Positions 52,805 to 61,553 of a stretch of 64,000 bases of DNA are shown here, piece by piece. Origin of the DNA: Flavobacterium sp. 245. GTDB lineage: Bacteria; Bacteroidota; Bacteroidia; Flavobacteriales; Flavobacteriaceae. The position numbers and the translations under genes were made by a program. The notes under the pieces are model-generated. The model saw only the letters and a list, made by a program, of their open reading frames with translations, was not told the DNA's origin and searched no databases. Each line of letters begins with the position of its first letter. Position 1 is the first letter of the stretch. The stretch spans positions 310,001 to 374,000 of the forward strand of contig NZ_SNXB01000004.1 of NCBI RefSeq assembly GCF_004362055.1, given 5' to 3'.

Positions 52805-53656
52805 TTATTTTTTTACATAAATAGGACTTCTTTTCAATAAATACTGAACCGAATCTATCCAGCTGTCTTTTACTGCCAAAAATGGTTTACGGGTTTGTGA
52901 GTATATTTTTGAAGCATTTTTGTACATATCAAAATATACTGTGTAGTAATAATAAAGCTGATTATTTGCTGTAGTTGTCGAATAATCATTTGTAGTGACC
53001 TTTTTATTATTGTCGCTCACTTTTGCATTTCCGCTATTGTAAGTAGTTGCTGTTGTGGCAGATCCAATTGTATAGGAGATTTTTGCAGCTATGATATTAT
53101 CAACACCTAATATTTTTTGAAGATCTTCGATCGAAGTTTCATCAACATTATTATGATCAATTCCAGCCTTATGAAGCAGCGTATTAGTTGTTCTTAAATC
53201 CTGAACTGTAAGCGGGAAAATATTAGATGACTTGTCTAATAATTTATTATAAATATCATTTTGCGCAAATTTAGCCATATCCTCAGATCCTTCCTGATTA
53301 TCTGAATTTACATACGGAACCGGCAGTACAGCAATTGTATTTGGTTTCATTTCTGAAGAAACAGCGACAGCCGAATTTGATGCTGATGGCGAACTGCTTC
53401 CTTGACTTACATCAAATGTCTGCGATCGTCCGCTTGCAAAATCAATTCGGGCAACTTGTGAAACATCTAAAACTATTAGAAGCGTTTCTCCTGGCAATGA
53501 ATATTCGACAGTTTTATCAGATATTTTAGAAACTGTACCTTCAATAATTGTATAATCTCTTTTTATAATTTTATCCAATTTTTTTCCGCCTTGAGCGAAA
53601 GAAAAAACAGAAACAAAAAACAGTATTAATAACGCGGCATTTTTTTTAATTTTCAT
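52805..53656 (-). CDS. Secreted protein of unknown function with CsgG/TolB-like fold features
   Basis: This 283-aa protein has a signal peptide (1-21). A short N-terminal beta domain ('DYTIIEGTVSKISDKTVEYSLP', 'LIVLDVSQVARIDFASG') resembles small OB/SH3-like modules that read a 'translation into effect' line in Bacteroidota. A Ser-rich linker follows, then a ~170-aa domain 'NTIAVLPVPYVNSD...AKFAQNDIYNKLLDKSSNIFPLTVQDLRTTNTLL' and 'LQKILGVDNIIAAKISY', which looks like the LpoB/CsgG-type nucleotide-binding-like fold. I do not recognise a named family. Export is likely; the function is not known. Confidence 0.65.
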   Translation of the reverse strand: MKIKKNAALLILFFVSVFSFAQGGKKLDKIIKRDYTIIEGTVSKISDKTVEYSLPGETLLIVLDVSQVARIDFASGRSQTFDVSQGSSSPSASNSAVAVSSEMKPNTIAVLPVPYVNSDNQEGSEDMAKFAQNDIYNKLLDKSSNIFPLTVQDLRTTNTLLHKAGIDHNNVDETSIEDLQKILGVDNIIAAKISYTIGSATTATTYNSGNAKVSDNNKKVTTNDYSTTTANNQLYYYYTVYFDMYKNASKIYSQTRKPFLAVKDSWIDSVQYLLKRSPIYVKK

Positions 53657-53796
53657 GGTATTTACGTTTAAATTGTCCTACTCTTTGGCTTTTCGGATAC
53701 TCCTTTTCTAAATATTAAACTTGTTAAATTTAAAAAATTAAATCCAAAGCAATGTCAAGGATTCGCTGTAAAATGAAAAATACTAATGAAAAAATC

Positions 53797-53832
53797 TCGC
53801 AAAGACGCAAAATCGCAAAGTTTTATAAACCA
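53797..53832. repeat. GCAAAGACGCAAA repeat copy
   Basis: CTCGCAAAGACGCAAAATCGC followed by AAAGTTTTATAAACC repeats the left arm at 49378-49413. It sits in the 215-bp spacer before the RDD gene. Confidence 0.7.
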
Positions 53833-53871
53833 AAGAACTTAGTATCTTAGAATCTTAGCATCTTCTAAAAA

Positions 53872-54621
53872 CTACATATTCTGAGTATAAAAGTTATAGT
53901 CTTTTAAAACTACTCTAATAAAATCACTGTTGTTTCCTGACTGATTTTTAATGCCGGTAACGCTTTCAATTTTTGCTGTTAGCTTGGCGATGATTTCATG
54001 ATCGTTTTTCTCCGCTGCTTTATTGAAAGTTTCCTTGATAATTCGCATATCGTTATCCGATAATTTAATAACAAGAGGATAAGTTGGCACATATGCGGTT
54101 CCAATTTCTTCTAAAATAGTATGACTAATATTGATATTGTTTTTTAAAGTAATCACGGCCGTACCTGCCGCCATGTCGCCCAAACGCTGTGCATTTTTAC
54201 TTGATATTACTGTAATTAAAGCTACAAGTCCGTAAATTATTGGAATAAAAAAATCAATGATTCCAAAAAACCAACGAATTAAATAATCGCCAAATCCTGC
54301 CTGATAGCCGTCAATTTTAACCACTTTTATTTTGAGCAGAATTTTTCCTATTGACTGCCCTTCAAAAATACTTTCTAAGGTAAGGGAGTAAAACATTAAA
54401 GGAATAGCAAAAAATAACATCAAGGCTCTACTCGACCAGTCATCTAATCCATCCATTAGAATACCCACTTTGAGCCAATAAAAAAACACAAGCCAAACTA
54501 TAATTATATAGGCTATTTTTATCGATGCATCAATAAAATATGCCCCTAATCGCTCGCCAATAGAAGCTGCGATAAAATTTATTTTAACATTTTGTGTTGT
54601 ATTAATAGATAATTCTGACAT
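53872..54621 (-). CDS. RDD family membrane protein
   Basis: This 249-aa protein has three or four helices in the RDD pattern: 'SIGERLGAYFIDASIKIAYIIIVWLVFFYW' (Arg, Asp, Asp residues), 'FEGQSIGKILLKIKVVKIDG' and 'LIRWFFGIIDFFIPIIYGLVALITVISSKNAQRLGDMAAGT'. The C-terminal ~90 residues are cytoplasmic. RDD proteins are inner-membrane proteins of unclear function, often beside SpoIIM genes. It diverges from the SpoIIM gene with only 20 bp between start codons, the gene order seen in related Bacteroidota clusters. Confidence 0.9.
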   Translation of the reverse strand: MSELSINTTQNVKINFIAASIGERLGAYFIDASIKIAYIIIVWLVFFYWLKVGILMDGLDDWSSRALMLFFAIPLMFYSLTLESIFEGQSIGKILLKIKVVKIDGYQAGFGDYLIRWFFGIIDFFIPIIYGLVALITVISSKNAQRLGDMAAGTAVITLKNNINISHTILEEIGTAYVPTYPLVIKLSDNDMRIIKETFNKAAEKNDHEIIAKLTAKIESVTGIKNQSGNNSDFIRVVLKDYNFYTQNM

Positions 54622-54641
54622 ATTTTATATTTTAGCCTGCA

Positions 54642-55613
54642 ATGAGAGAAGTTGCTTTTATAAAACAAAATAAAGAAAAATGGCTGGAATTTGAGCTAGC
54701 TATTTTTGGTAAAGCTAAAAAAAATCCTGACGAGTTAGCTAATTTATACATTCAAATGATGAATGATTTGTCGTACGCGCAAACGTATTACCCTAAAAGT
54801 AAAACAGTTATTTACTTAAACCACCTTGCGTCGCAAATTTATCAGAAGATTTATAAAACCAAAAGAACTGAAAAAAACAGAATTGCAGAATTTTTTGTCA
54901 CCGAAGTACCGCTTCTTGTTTACGAATACAGGCGCTATTTAGTTTACGCTTTCGTTTTGTTTTTTGCAACGGTTGCTATTGGCGTGATTTCGGCAAAATA
55001 TGATCCTAATTTTGTTCGTCTTATTCTTGGCGATAATTACGTTAATGAAACTTTAGAAAATATAAAAAAAGGAAATCCGATGGCTGTTTACGGTTCTGGA
55101 AGCAATTGGGGAAGTTTTATTTCTATTACAATGAATAATCTTTTTGTGGGTGCAAAATGCTACTTTTTCGGACTTTTTGCCGGATTAGGAACTTTTTATA
55201 TCTGTCTAAGCAACTGTATTATGCTGGGATCTTTTCAATATTTCTTTTATGAACAGGGCGTTTTCTGGAAAAGTGTGAGAGGAATTTGGATTCACGGCGC
55301 AATGGAAATCTTCGGAATTGTAATCGAAACCGCTGCCGGATTTATTCTAGGAGCTTCCATATTATTCCCAAAGACTTTTTCGAGAATAAATTCTTTTAAA
55401 ATTGGTTTCAAAAACAGTTTCAAAATCTACTTAAGCACGTTTCCTTTTACAATTGCTGCGGGTTTTCTAGAAGGTTTTATTACTCGATATTCTATTGATA
55501 TGCCAAATTGGCTCAGCAGTTTTATCATATTATTTACGTTAGGAATAATTTCATTTTATTATTTGGTTTATCCTTTTATCGTCTACAAAAAAACACAACA
55601 ATTAACAGCCTAA
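54642..55613 (+). CDS. Stage II sporulation protein M-like (SpoIIM/DUF95) membrane protein
   Basis: This 323-aa protein has a cytoplasmic N-terminal part (1-85) and about six helices. 'NPMAVYGSGSNWGSFISITMNNLFVGAKCYFFGLFAGLGTFYICLSNCIMLG' and 'HGAMEIFGIVIETAAGFILG' are the SpoIIM-family core (Asn-x-x-x-x and HGxxE motifs). In spore formers SpoIIM drives engulfment; non-sporulating Bacteroidota carry it in the RDD-SpoIIM-DUF4129-DUF4350-MoxR-DUF58 cluster. Here it is the first rightward gene of that cluster, with DUF4129 starting 22 bp later. Confidence 0.9.
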   Translation: MREVAFIKQNKEKWLEFELAIFGKAKKNPDELANLYIQMMNDLSYAQTYYPKSKTVIYLNHLASQIYQKIYKTKRTEKNRIAEFFVTEVPLLVYEYRRYLVYAFVLFFATVAIGVISAKYDPNFVRLILGDNYVNETLENIKKGNPMAVYGSGSNWGSFISITMNNLFVGAKCYFFGLFAGLGTFYICLSNCIMLGSFQYFFYEQGVFWKSVRGIWIHGAMEIFGIVIETAAGFILGASILFPKTFSRINSFKIGFKNSFKIYLSTFPFTIAAGFLEGFITRYSIDMPNWLSSFIILFTLGIISFYYLVYPFIVYKKTQQLTA

Positions 55614-55635
55614 ATCGACTTAACCGGAAACCATA

Positions 55636-56409
55636 ATGAATAAAATTTTCTTCATTTTACTTTTTGTTTTTTGCTGCAGTTTTTCAAATGCACAAGATTC
55701 TCTTGTTACCGAAGAACCGCCAAAAGTCCTTTCTATTAAATACACCGAAAAAGATATTCAGGTTGATTCGGCTGCAATTCCTGTAAAAACATTTAAAAAA
55801 GATTTCAAAGAAAACTATAAAGGCTCTGATTTTGTTTACGAGACTAAAACTCCCGAAAAAACATTTTGGGACGATTTTATGGAATGGCTGGCGAGCATTT
55901 TTAGAAGAATATTCACTTTTAGCAATCCTGAGGCGTCAGTTAATTTTGTCGCTATTCTTTTTAAAACCTTGGCTGCTATACTTGTTATCGTTGTCATATT
56001 TCTGATTGTAAAAGCCTTAATCAACAGAGAAGGCCAATGGATTTTTGGCAAAAATTCGCAAAAACGAACTATTTATTATTCAGACACTGAGAAAAATATT
56101 CATCTTTTAGATTTCGAAAAACTGATTAAGGAAAATATTGAGTCAGATCAAAAACGAATTGCTATTCGCTACTATTATTTATGGTTGCTGAAAGTAATGG
56201 CGCAAAATCATTATATCGAATGGGATATCGAAAAAACAAATTCAGATTATTTATACGAGATTCAAAGTCCTGTTCATAAAGAAGAATTCACTTATTTATC
56301 CTACTTGTATAATTACATTTGGTATGGTGAATTTGACATTAACACATCCATTTTCTTAAAAGCCGAAAACCGATTTAAAAATGCCATAAAAACCTTTAGC
56401 CATGAATAA
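55636..56409 (+). CDS. DUF4129 domain membrane protein
   Basis: This 257-aa protein has a signal-like first helix (1-19), a linker, a membrane helix (~100-125, 'LAAILVIVVIFLIVKALI') and a C-terminal cytoplasmic helical domain with 'IRYYYLWLLKVMAQNHYIEWDIEKTNSDYLYE' and 'LYNYIWYGEFDIN', the DUF4129 signature. It is a typical partner of MoxR/DUF58 modules, of unknown biochemical role. It overlaps the next gene by 8 nt, so translation is coupled. Confidence 0.88.
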   Translation: MNKIFFILLFVFCCSFSNAQDSLVTEEPPKVLSIKYTEKDIQVDSAAIPVKTFKKDFKENYKGSDFVYETKTPEKTFWDDFMEWLASIFRRIFTFSNPEASVNFVAILFKTLAAILVIVVIFLIVKALINREGQWIFGKNSQKRTIYYSDTEKNIHLLDFEKLIKENIESDQKRIAIRYYYLWLLKVMAQNHYIEWDIEKTNSDYLYEIQSPVHKEEFTYLSYLYNYIWYGEFDINTSIFLKAENRFKNAIKTFSHE

Positions 56410-57607
56410 ATCTATCAAAATTTACATAGGCGTTCTGGTTTTTCTTATGGCCTTAATTTTAATCGTTGACAAAGGAGAGCCAAAACCAATTGACTGGCGT
56501 CCTACTTTTTCTGTACATGACAAAATCCCTTATGGACTATATGTTTTTGACCATGAAATTAAAGGCCTTTTGAAGAATCAAAAAATTGAAAGAATCTCAG
56601 CCATCACTCCTTACGAATATTTAGATTCAAAATACAATGCTGATTCATTAGTTGAAGATTACCGGATAAAAGGTACATTTTTGAACATTGCTGCAGAAGG
56701 CGATATTGATGAACAATCAGTAAAAGAGCTTTTTTATTTTGTATCGAGAGGAAACAATGCCTTTTTAAGCATGAGGGTTTTCCCTAAAATTTTGCTCGAC
56801 AGCTTAAAATTGGAGACCCAAACAGATTTGAAACGCTACAATAATACATCAATCTGGGTGGCAAATCCGAAAATAAGCGGTAAAAAATATCTTTTTAAAC
56901 AGTCCGTTGAAGATTATTTTTCAAAAATCGATACTTTACAGACTACTGTTTTGGGTTATCAAAGCAAAGAAAAAAATAAAAAGCATGTTAATTTTATAAA
57001 AGTCAAATACAACGGCGGTTATTTTTATCTGCACACCCAGCCTGCTACTTTTACAAATTATCATTTGTTAAAAGACAATCATTATCAATATGCTGAGGAT
57101 GTGTTGTCCTATATTCCAAAAGGAGACGTTTTTTGGTACACCAAAGGACAAAATAATGAGTCGGTTTCAAATTCGCCATTGCGCTATATTTTTAGCCAGC
57201 CGGCGTTAAAATGGGCATATTTACTGAGTTTATTCGGGCTTTTAATTTTCATATTTTTCAATGCGAAAAGAAAACAACGTATTGTTCCAATTATAAAACC
57301 GCTCAGTAATTTAACAGTTGATTTTACCAAAACAATCGGGAATTTATATTATCAGGAAGGTGATCACACTACTATTATTGATAAGAAAATCATCTATTTC
57401 CTTGAAAAAATGCGAAATGAATATTTAATTGATACCGCAAAACTTGATGACGATTTTATTAAAAAACTGCATCTTAAAACGGGGAAAAACATTGCCGATA
57501 TTCAAGATCTTGTTTTTTTAATCAATGAACATAGAAAAAGTTATCACGGAAGTCTTGAAGAAGATTTAATACGAATTAATAATGCGATCGAAAAAATTAT
57601 ACATTAG
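56402..57607 (+). CDS. DUF4350 domain membrane protein
   Basis: This 401-aa protein has an N-terminal helix (~7-22), a periplasmic alpha/beta region with 'DKIPYGLYVFDHEIKGLL' and 'YFVSRGNNAFLSM' (DUF4350 motifs), a second helix (~271-288, 'WAYLLSLFGLLIFIFF') and a cytoplasmic helical tail. DUF4350 proteins accompany MoxR ATPases and DUF58 proteins. It overlaps the DUF4129 gene by 8 nt, with a 98-bp gap before the MoxR gene. Confidence 0.87.
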   Translation: MNKSIKIYIGVLVFLMALILIVDKGEPKPIDWRPTFSVHDKIPYGLYVFDHEIKGLLKNQKIERISAITPYEYLDSKYNADSLVEDYRIKGTFLNIAAEGDIDEQSVKELFYFVSRGNNAFLSMRVFPKILLDSLKLETQTDLKRYNNTSIWVANPKISGKKYLFKQSVEDYFSKIDTLQTTVLGYQSKEKNKKHVNFIKVKYNGGYFYLHTQPATFTNYHLLKDNHYQYAEDVLSYIPKGDVFWYTKGQNNESVSNSPLRYIFSQPALKWAYLLSLFGLLIFIFFNAKRKQRIVPIIKPLSNLTVDFTKTIGNLYYQEGDHTTIIDKKIIYFLEKMRNEYLIDTAKLDDDFIKKLHLKTGKNIADIQDLVFLINEHRKSYHGSLEEDLIRINNAIEKIIH

Positions 57608-57705
57608 ATAAAATTTTGTCTCCGATTAAAAGGCTGAAAATCATTTTGATACTTTTAATCTGTGGCAAAAAGAAAATAATAAATTCATAAGAAAACCTAC
57701 CAAAC

Positions 57706-58719
57706 ATGGACGAAAATAACATCACAGAAAACGAAATCACAAACGAAAATGTGAATTTTGAAACCCGAATAAATTTAGCACCGCTTTTAGAGCACGTTAC
57801 TGCTATTAAAAAAGAAATCGAAACCGTAATTGTGGGACAACATAAAATGGTTGATCAGCTTTTGGTTGCTGTTTTATCAAACGGACACGTATTACTAGAA
57901 GGTGTTCCTGGAGTTGCTAAAACAATTACAGCAAAACTGTTGGCAAAAGCTATAAATATTGATTTTAGCCGAATTCAGTTTACGCCTGATTTAATGCCTT
58001 CAGACATTTTAGGAACTTCAATTTTTAATTTAAAAAGTTCGGAATTTGAATTCAAAAAAGGCCCGATTTTCTCGAATTTAATTTTAATTGACGAGATAAA
58101 TCGTGCTCCGGCAAAAACACAGGCTGCTCTTTTTGAAGTTATGGAAGAACGTCAAATTACAATTGATGGTTCTGTTTATCAGCTGGATGCTCCGTTTTTA
58201 GTAATCGCAACGCAAAACCCAATTGAGCAGGAAGGAACATATCGTTTGCCAGAAGCCCAATTAGACCGTTTTTTATTCAAAATTGCGATTGATTATCCAA
58301 AATTAAGTGAAGAAATTCTGATTATTCAGCGTGAGCATTTATTGCAGAATCACGGCAAATTAGAAGCTATAAAAGCTGTTCTTTCTGCTTCAGAAATTAA
58401 AGAATATCAGGCTTTGGTAAAACAAATCAGAGTAGAACCAAATTTATTAGAATACATTGCTCGAATTGTAGTAAATACGAGAGAAAATGCGTTTTTATAC
58501 TTAGGAGCTTCGCCTCGTGCCTCAATCGCGATTTTGAACGCGGCTAAAGGTTTCGCAGCAATTAGAGGACGCGATTTTGTAACTCCTGAAGATATTAAAG
58601 ATGCTGCAATTCCAGTTTTACAGCATCGTGTAATTGTTGCACCAGAAAGAGAAATGGAAGGAATTACAAGTTCAGAAATTATTAAACAGATTATTGAAAC
58701 TGTAGAAATACCTAGGTAA
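57706..58719 (+). CDS. MoxR-family AAA+ ATPase
   Basis: This 337-aa ATPase has Walker A GVPGVAKT (66-73), Walker B LILIDE (125-130), the pore-loop area 'RAPAKTQAALFEVMEERQ', sensor 1 'VIATQNPIEQEGTYRLPEAQLDRFLFK' and the arginine finger/sensor 2 region 'GASPRASIAILNAAK'. MoxR proteins act as chaperone-like ATPases paired with DUF58 or VWA-domain proteins. Here the DUF58 partner follows 172 bp downstream, across a repeat. The whole gene is well conserved. Confidence 0.95.
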   Translation: MDENNITENEITNENVNFETRINLAPLLEHVTAIKKEIETVIVGQHKMVDQLLVAVLSNGHVLLEGVPGVAKTITAKLLAKAINIDFSRIQFTPDLMPSDILGTSIFNLKSSEFEFKKGPIFSNLILIDEINRAPAKTQAALFEVMEERQITIDGSVYQLDAPFLVIATQNPIEQEGTYRLPEAQLDRFLFKIAIDYPKLSEEILIIQREHLLQNHGKLEAIKAVLSASEIKEYQALVKQIRVEPNLLEYIARIVVNTRENAFLYLGASPRASIAILNAAKGFAAIRGRDFVTPEDIKDAAIPVLQHRVIVAPEREMEGITSSEIIKQIIETVEIPR

Positions 58720-58774
58720 TTGTTAATTATTAATTGTGAATTGTTAATGATGAATGGTAAAAAGAAAAACGAGC

Positions 58775-58848
58775 CTTCGACTCTGCTCAGGATGACAGCT
58801 GTTTTTAATGAACCTTTTTATTTTTTGTCATGCTGAGCGAAGTCGAAG
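58775..58848. repeat. CTTCGACT/AGTCGAAG widespread dispersed repeat
   Basis: CTTCGACTCTGCTCAGGAT (58775-58793, continuing GACA) faces TGCTGAGCGAAGTCGAAG (58831-58848, preceded by TGTCA). The arms are about 23 bp, nearly perfect reverse complements with a 28-nt T-rich loop. It is locally GC-richer than its surroundings. Confidence 0.85.
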
Positions 58849-58891
58849 CAAACTTGAAACCTGAAACTTGAAACATTAAACAAACAAAAAA

Positions 58892-60223
58892 GTGAAATTC
58901 ATAAAAAGTCTATATCTCAACAACTTCTTTTTCTATGTGTTTGCGGGCATTATAGGATTGTTTGTCTGTGCTTTTATTTTTCCGAATATCTATAATGCGG
59001 TTTGGTTTGGGGTTTTGGTGTTAATTACTTTTTTGGCTCTCGATATTTTGCTTTTGTATTTGACCAGAACAGGATTTGAAGCGGATCGGGTTACACCTGA
59101 AAAATTATCAAATGGCGATTTGAATCCAATAACGCTCATTCTGAAAAATCATTATACTTTCTCGGTTTCAGTAAAAATAATTGATGAAATTCCAGTTCAG
59201 TTTCAGGTTCGTGATTTTAAACTTATAAGATCGGTAAAAGCTTCGGAACAAAAAGAAATCAGTTACGACCTGCGTCCAACCGAACGTGGTGAATATTATT
59301 TTGGCTATCTAAATATTTACGTTTCTTCGCCTTTGAGATTAATTTCAAGAAGATTTACGTTTAATAATGAACAGATGGTTCCTACGTATCCTTCGTATAT
59401 TCAGCTTAGAAAATACGATTTATTGGCCTTTTCAAATAATTTATATCAATACGGAATCAAGAAAATCCGCCGAATTGGCCATACAATGGAATTCGAACAA
59501 ATTAAAGAATATGTTCAGGGCGACGATTTGCGAACTATAAACTGGAAAGCAACAGCGAAGAAAAATGCCTTGATGGTTAACCAATTTCAAGACGAAAAAT
59601 CGCAGTCGGTTTATATGGCGATTGATAAAGGGCGCGTGATGCAAATGCCTTTTGACGGCTTAAGTTTATTGGATTACGCGATAAATTCGACTTTGGTTTT
59701 ATCTAATGTAATTCTGAAAAAACAAGATAAAGCGGGTCTTTTCTCTTTCTCTAAAAAAGTAGAAAACCGAGTTTATGCCGAAAAAAGAGGTTCGCAGATG
59801 CAAAAAATCCTTGAAACGCTTTACAATATAAAAACTGACTTTTTTGAAAGCGATTACAGCCGATTATATGTTGATATTAAGAAAAATATCAATCAGAGAA
59901 GTTTGATTATTCTTTATACTAATTTTGAAACTATGGACGGCTTAAACCGACAATTGCCTTATTTAAAAGGAATTGCGAAAAGCCATTTATTAGTTGTCGT
60001 TTTCTTTCAGAATACAGAATTAAATGCGATCATCAATAAAAAGACAGACACTATTCAGGAAGTTTATGATAAAGTGATTGCCGAAAAATTCATGTTCGAA
60101 AAACGCCTAATTGCAAATGAATTAAAGAAATACGGAATTCATTCGGTTTTAACCCAGCCTGAAAATCTGACTTTGGACGCTATTAATAAATATTTGGAAA
60201 TTAAAGCGCGTGGGATTTTGTAG
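58892..60223 (+). CDS. DUF58 domain protein
   Basis: This 443-aa protein has two N-terminal helices (~12-55) and then a DUF58 domain with a VWA-like fold: 'RRIGHTMEFEQIKEYVQGDDLRTINWKATAKKNALMVNQFQDEKSQSVYMAIDKGRVMQMPF'. The 'DLRTINWKATA' motif is diagnostic, and the following MIDAS-like 'DKGRVM' is only a partial metal site. The GTG at 58892 begins the best N-terminus ('MKFIKSLYLNNFFFYVF'). Partner of the MoxR ATPase; it may be a substrate or an anchor for it. Confidence 0.9.
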   Translation: MKFIKSLYLNNFFFYVFAGIIGLFVCAFIFPNIYNAVWFGVLVLITFLALDILLLYLTRTGFEADRVTPEKLSNGDLNPITLILKNHYTFSVSVKIIDEIPVQFQVRDFKLIRSVKASEQKEISYDLRPTERGEYYFGYLNIYVSSPLRLISRRFTFNNEQMVPTYPSYIQLRKYDLLAFSNNLYQYGIKKIRRIGHTMEFEQIKEYVQGDDLRTINWKATAKKNALMVNQFQDEKSQSVYMAIDKGRVMQMPFDGLSLLDYAINSTLVLSNVILKKQDKAGLFSFSKKVENRVYAEKRGSQMQKILETLYNIKTDFFESDYSRLYVDIKKNINQRSLIILYTNFETMDGLNRQLPYLKGIAKSHLLVVVFFQNTELNAIINKKTDTIQEVYDKVIAEKFMFEKRLIANELKKYGIHSVLTQPENLTLDAINKYLEIKARGIL

Positions 60224-60428
60224 GGTGTTGTGAAATGTTTTTTGTGAAATGTAAAATGAAAAATTAGTTAAAAAAAACAGATCATGAAAAAGATAACTTT
60301 AAAAGCTTTTGTTTTTATCTGATTTTTACCCTCTATTAATTTACCGTTACATTACGTCATTCCGTAAAAATTGCTTGATTAAATTAATTAGTTTTGAAAT
60401 AAAATTTACAATTTCAAACTAATAAAAA

Positions 60429-61517
60429 ATGAAAAAAGCAATCCTATTTCTGTTCATTTTATTAAGTGGAAAATCTTTTGCACAGAAAACAGAAAATATA
60501 ATCATCATAACTACTGACGGTTTTAGATGGCAAGAAGTTTTTAAAGGTTTAGATCCTGCGATTGCCAATGACAAAAAATTCAATCAGGGAGACAGCGCTT
60601 ATATTTATAAAAAATATGGAAGTCCTGAAATCAAAGAAGCGCGTAAAAAATTAATGCCTTTTCTTTGGACAGAAATAGCTTCGAAAGGACAAATTTATGG
60701 AAACAGGGATTTAGGAAATAAAGTTGATGTTGCCAATCCGTATTGGTTCAGTTATCCGGGATACAGCGAAATCATGACCGGAAATGTTGATTTAAAAGTG
60801 AATTCAAACGGTTATAAAGCCAATCCGAATGTAAATGTTTTAGAGTTTTTAAATCATCAGTCCAAGCTCAAAGGAAAAGTGGCCGCTTTTGGCGCGTGGG
60901 ATGCTTTTGACCGAATATTAAATGAACAACGAAGCGGTTTTCCAGTAATTTCTGCTTTTGATAAAGTGGGCGGAAATAAACCAACTGCATCTCAAAATTT
61001 ATTGAATGAAATGCGCGATAACTCGTTTAAGCCTTTTCATGAAGATGAGTGTCTGGATGTTTTTACACATTATCAGGCAATGGACGAACTCAAAACCAAG
61101 AAACCAAAAATCCTATATATCGCCTATGGCGAAACCGATGAATGGGCACATCATGGGCAATATCGTTCGTATCTGGATGCTGCAAATCAAGTTGATAAAT
61201 GGCTTCAGGAAATCTGGAATTTTGTTCAGAGCGATCCTCAATACAAAAACAAAACCACAATATTTATAACGGTTGATCACGGCCGTGGCGACAAAGTAAA
61301 AACGCAATGGACAGATCATGGTGCTGATGTTGCAGGCGCATCTCAAATTTGGTTTGCCGCAATCGGACCTGAAATTGCTCCAAAAGGCGAAATCATAACG
61401 GAATCTCAAATTTATCAAAAGCAATTTGCTCAGACTATTGCAAAAATTTTAGGCTACAATTTTACTGCTGAACATCCTGTCGAAAAAGAGATTTCAGAAT
61501 TATTCGAAACCAAATAA
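60429..61517 (+). CDS. Exported alkaline phosphatase/phosphodiesterase superfamily protein
   Basis: This 362-aa protein has a signal peptide (1-18) and then 'NIIIITTDGFRWQEVFKG' with metal-binding Asp30, 'YWFSYPGYSEIMTGNVD' (where the nucleophile Thr/Ser is expected) and 'GETDEWAHHGQYRSYL' and 'FITVDHGRGDK...WTDHGAD', which supply the Asp/His metal ligands. It belongs to the type I phosphodiesterase/nucleotide pyrophosphatase or sulfatase-like superfamily, and related proteins are sometimes annotated as phosphoglyceromutase. The substrate is not clear. Confidence 0.85.
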   Translation: MKKAILFLFILLSGKSFAQKTENIIIITTDGFRWQEVFKGLDPAIANDKKFNQGDSAYIYKKYGSPEIKEARKKLMPFLWTEIASKGQIYGNRDLGNKVDVANPYWFSYPGYSEIMTGNVDLKVNSNGYKANPNVNVLEFLNHQSKLKGKVAAFGAWDAFDRILNEQRSGFPVISAFDKVGGNKPTASQNLLNEMRDNSFKPFHEDECLDVFTHYQAMDELKTKKPKILYIAYGETDEWAHHGQYRSYLDAANQVDKWLQEIWNFVQSDPQYKNKTTIFITVDHGRGDKVKTQWTDHGADVAGASQIWFAAIGPEIAPKGEIITESQIYQKQFAQTIAKILGYNFTAEHPVEKEISELFETK

Positions 61518-61553
61518 AACCAAAAATAATTAACCATTTTTAACTAACCCCAA

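Noticed and set aside
60224..60428. Small ORF or RNA between the DUF58 and phosphodiesterase genes
   Set aside because: Only AT-rich sequence and short frames; no dyad or motif supports a gene.
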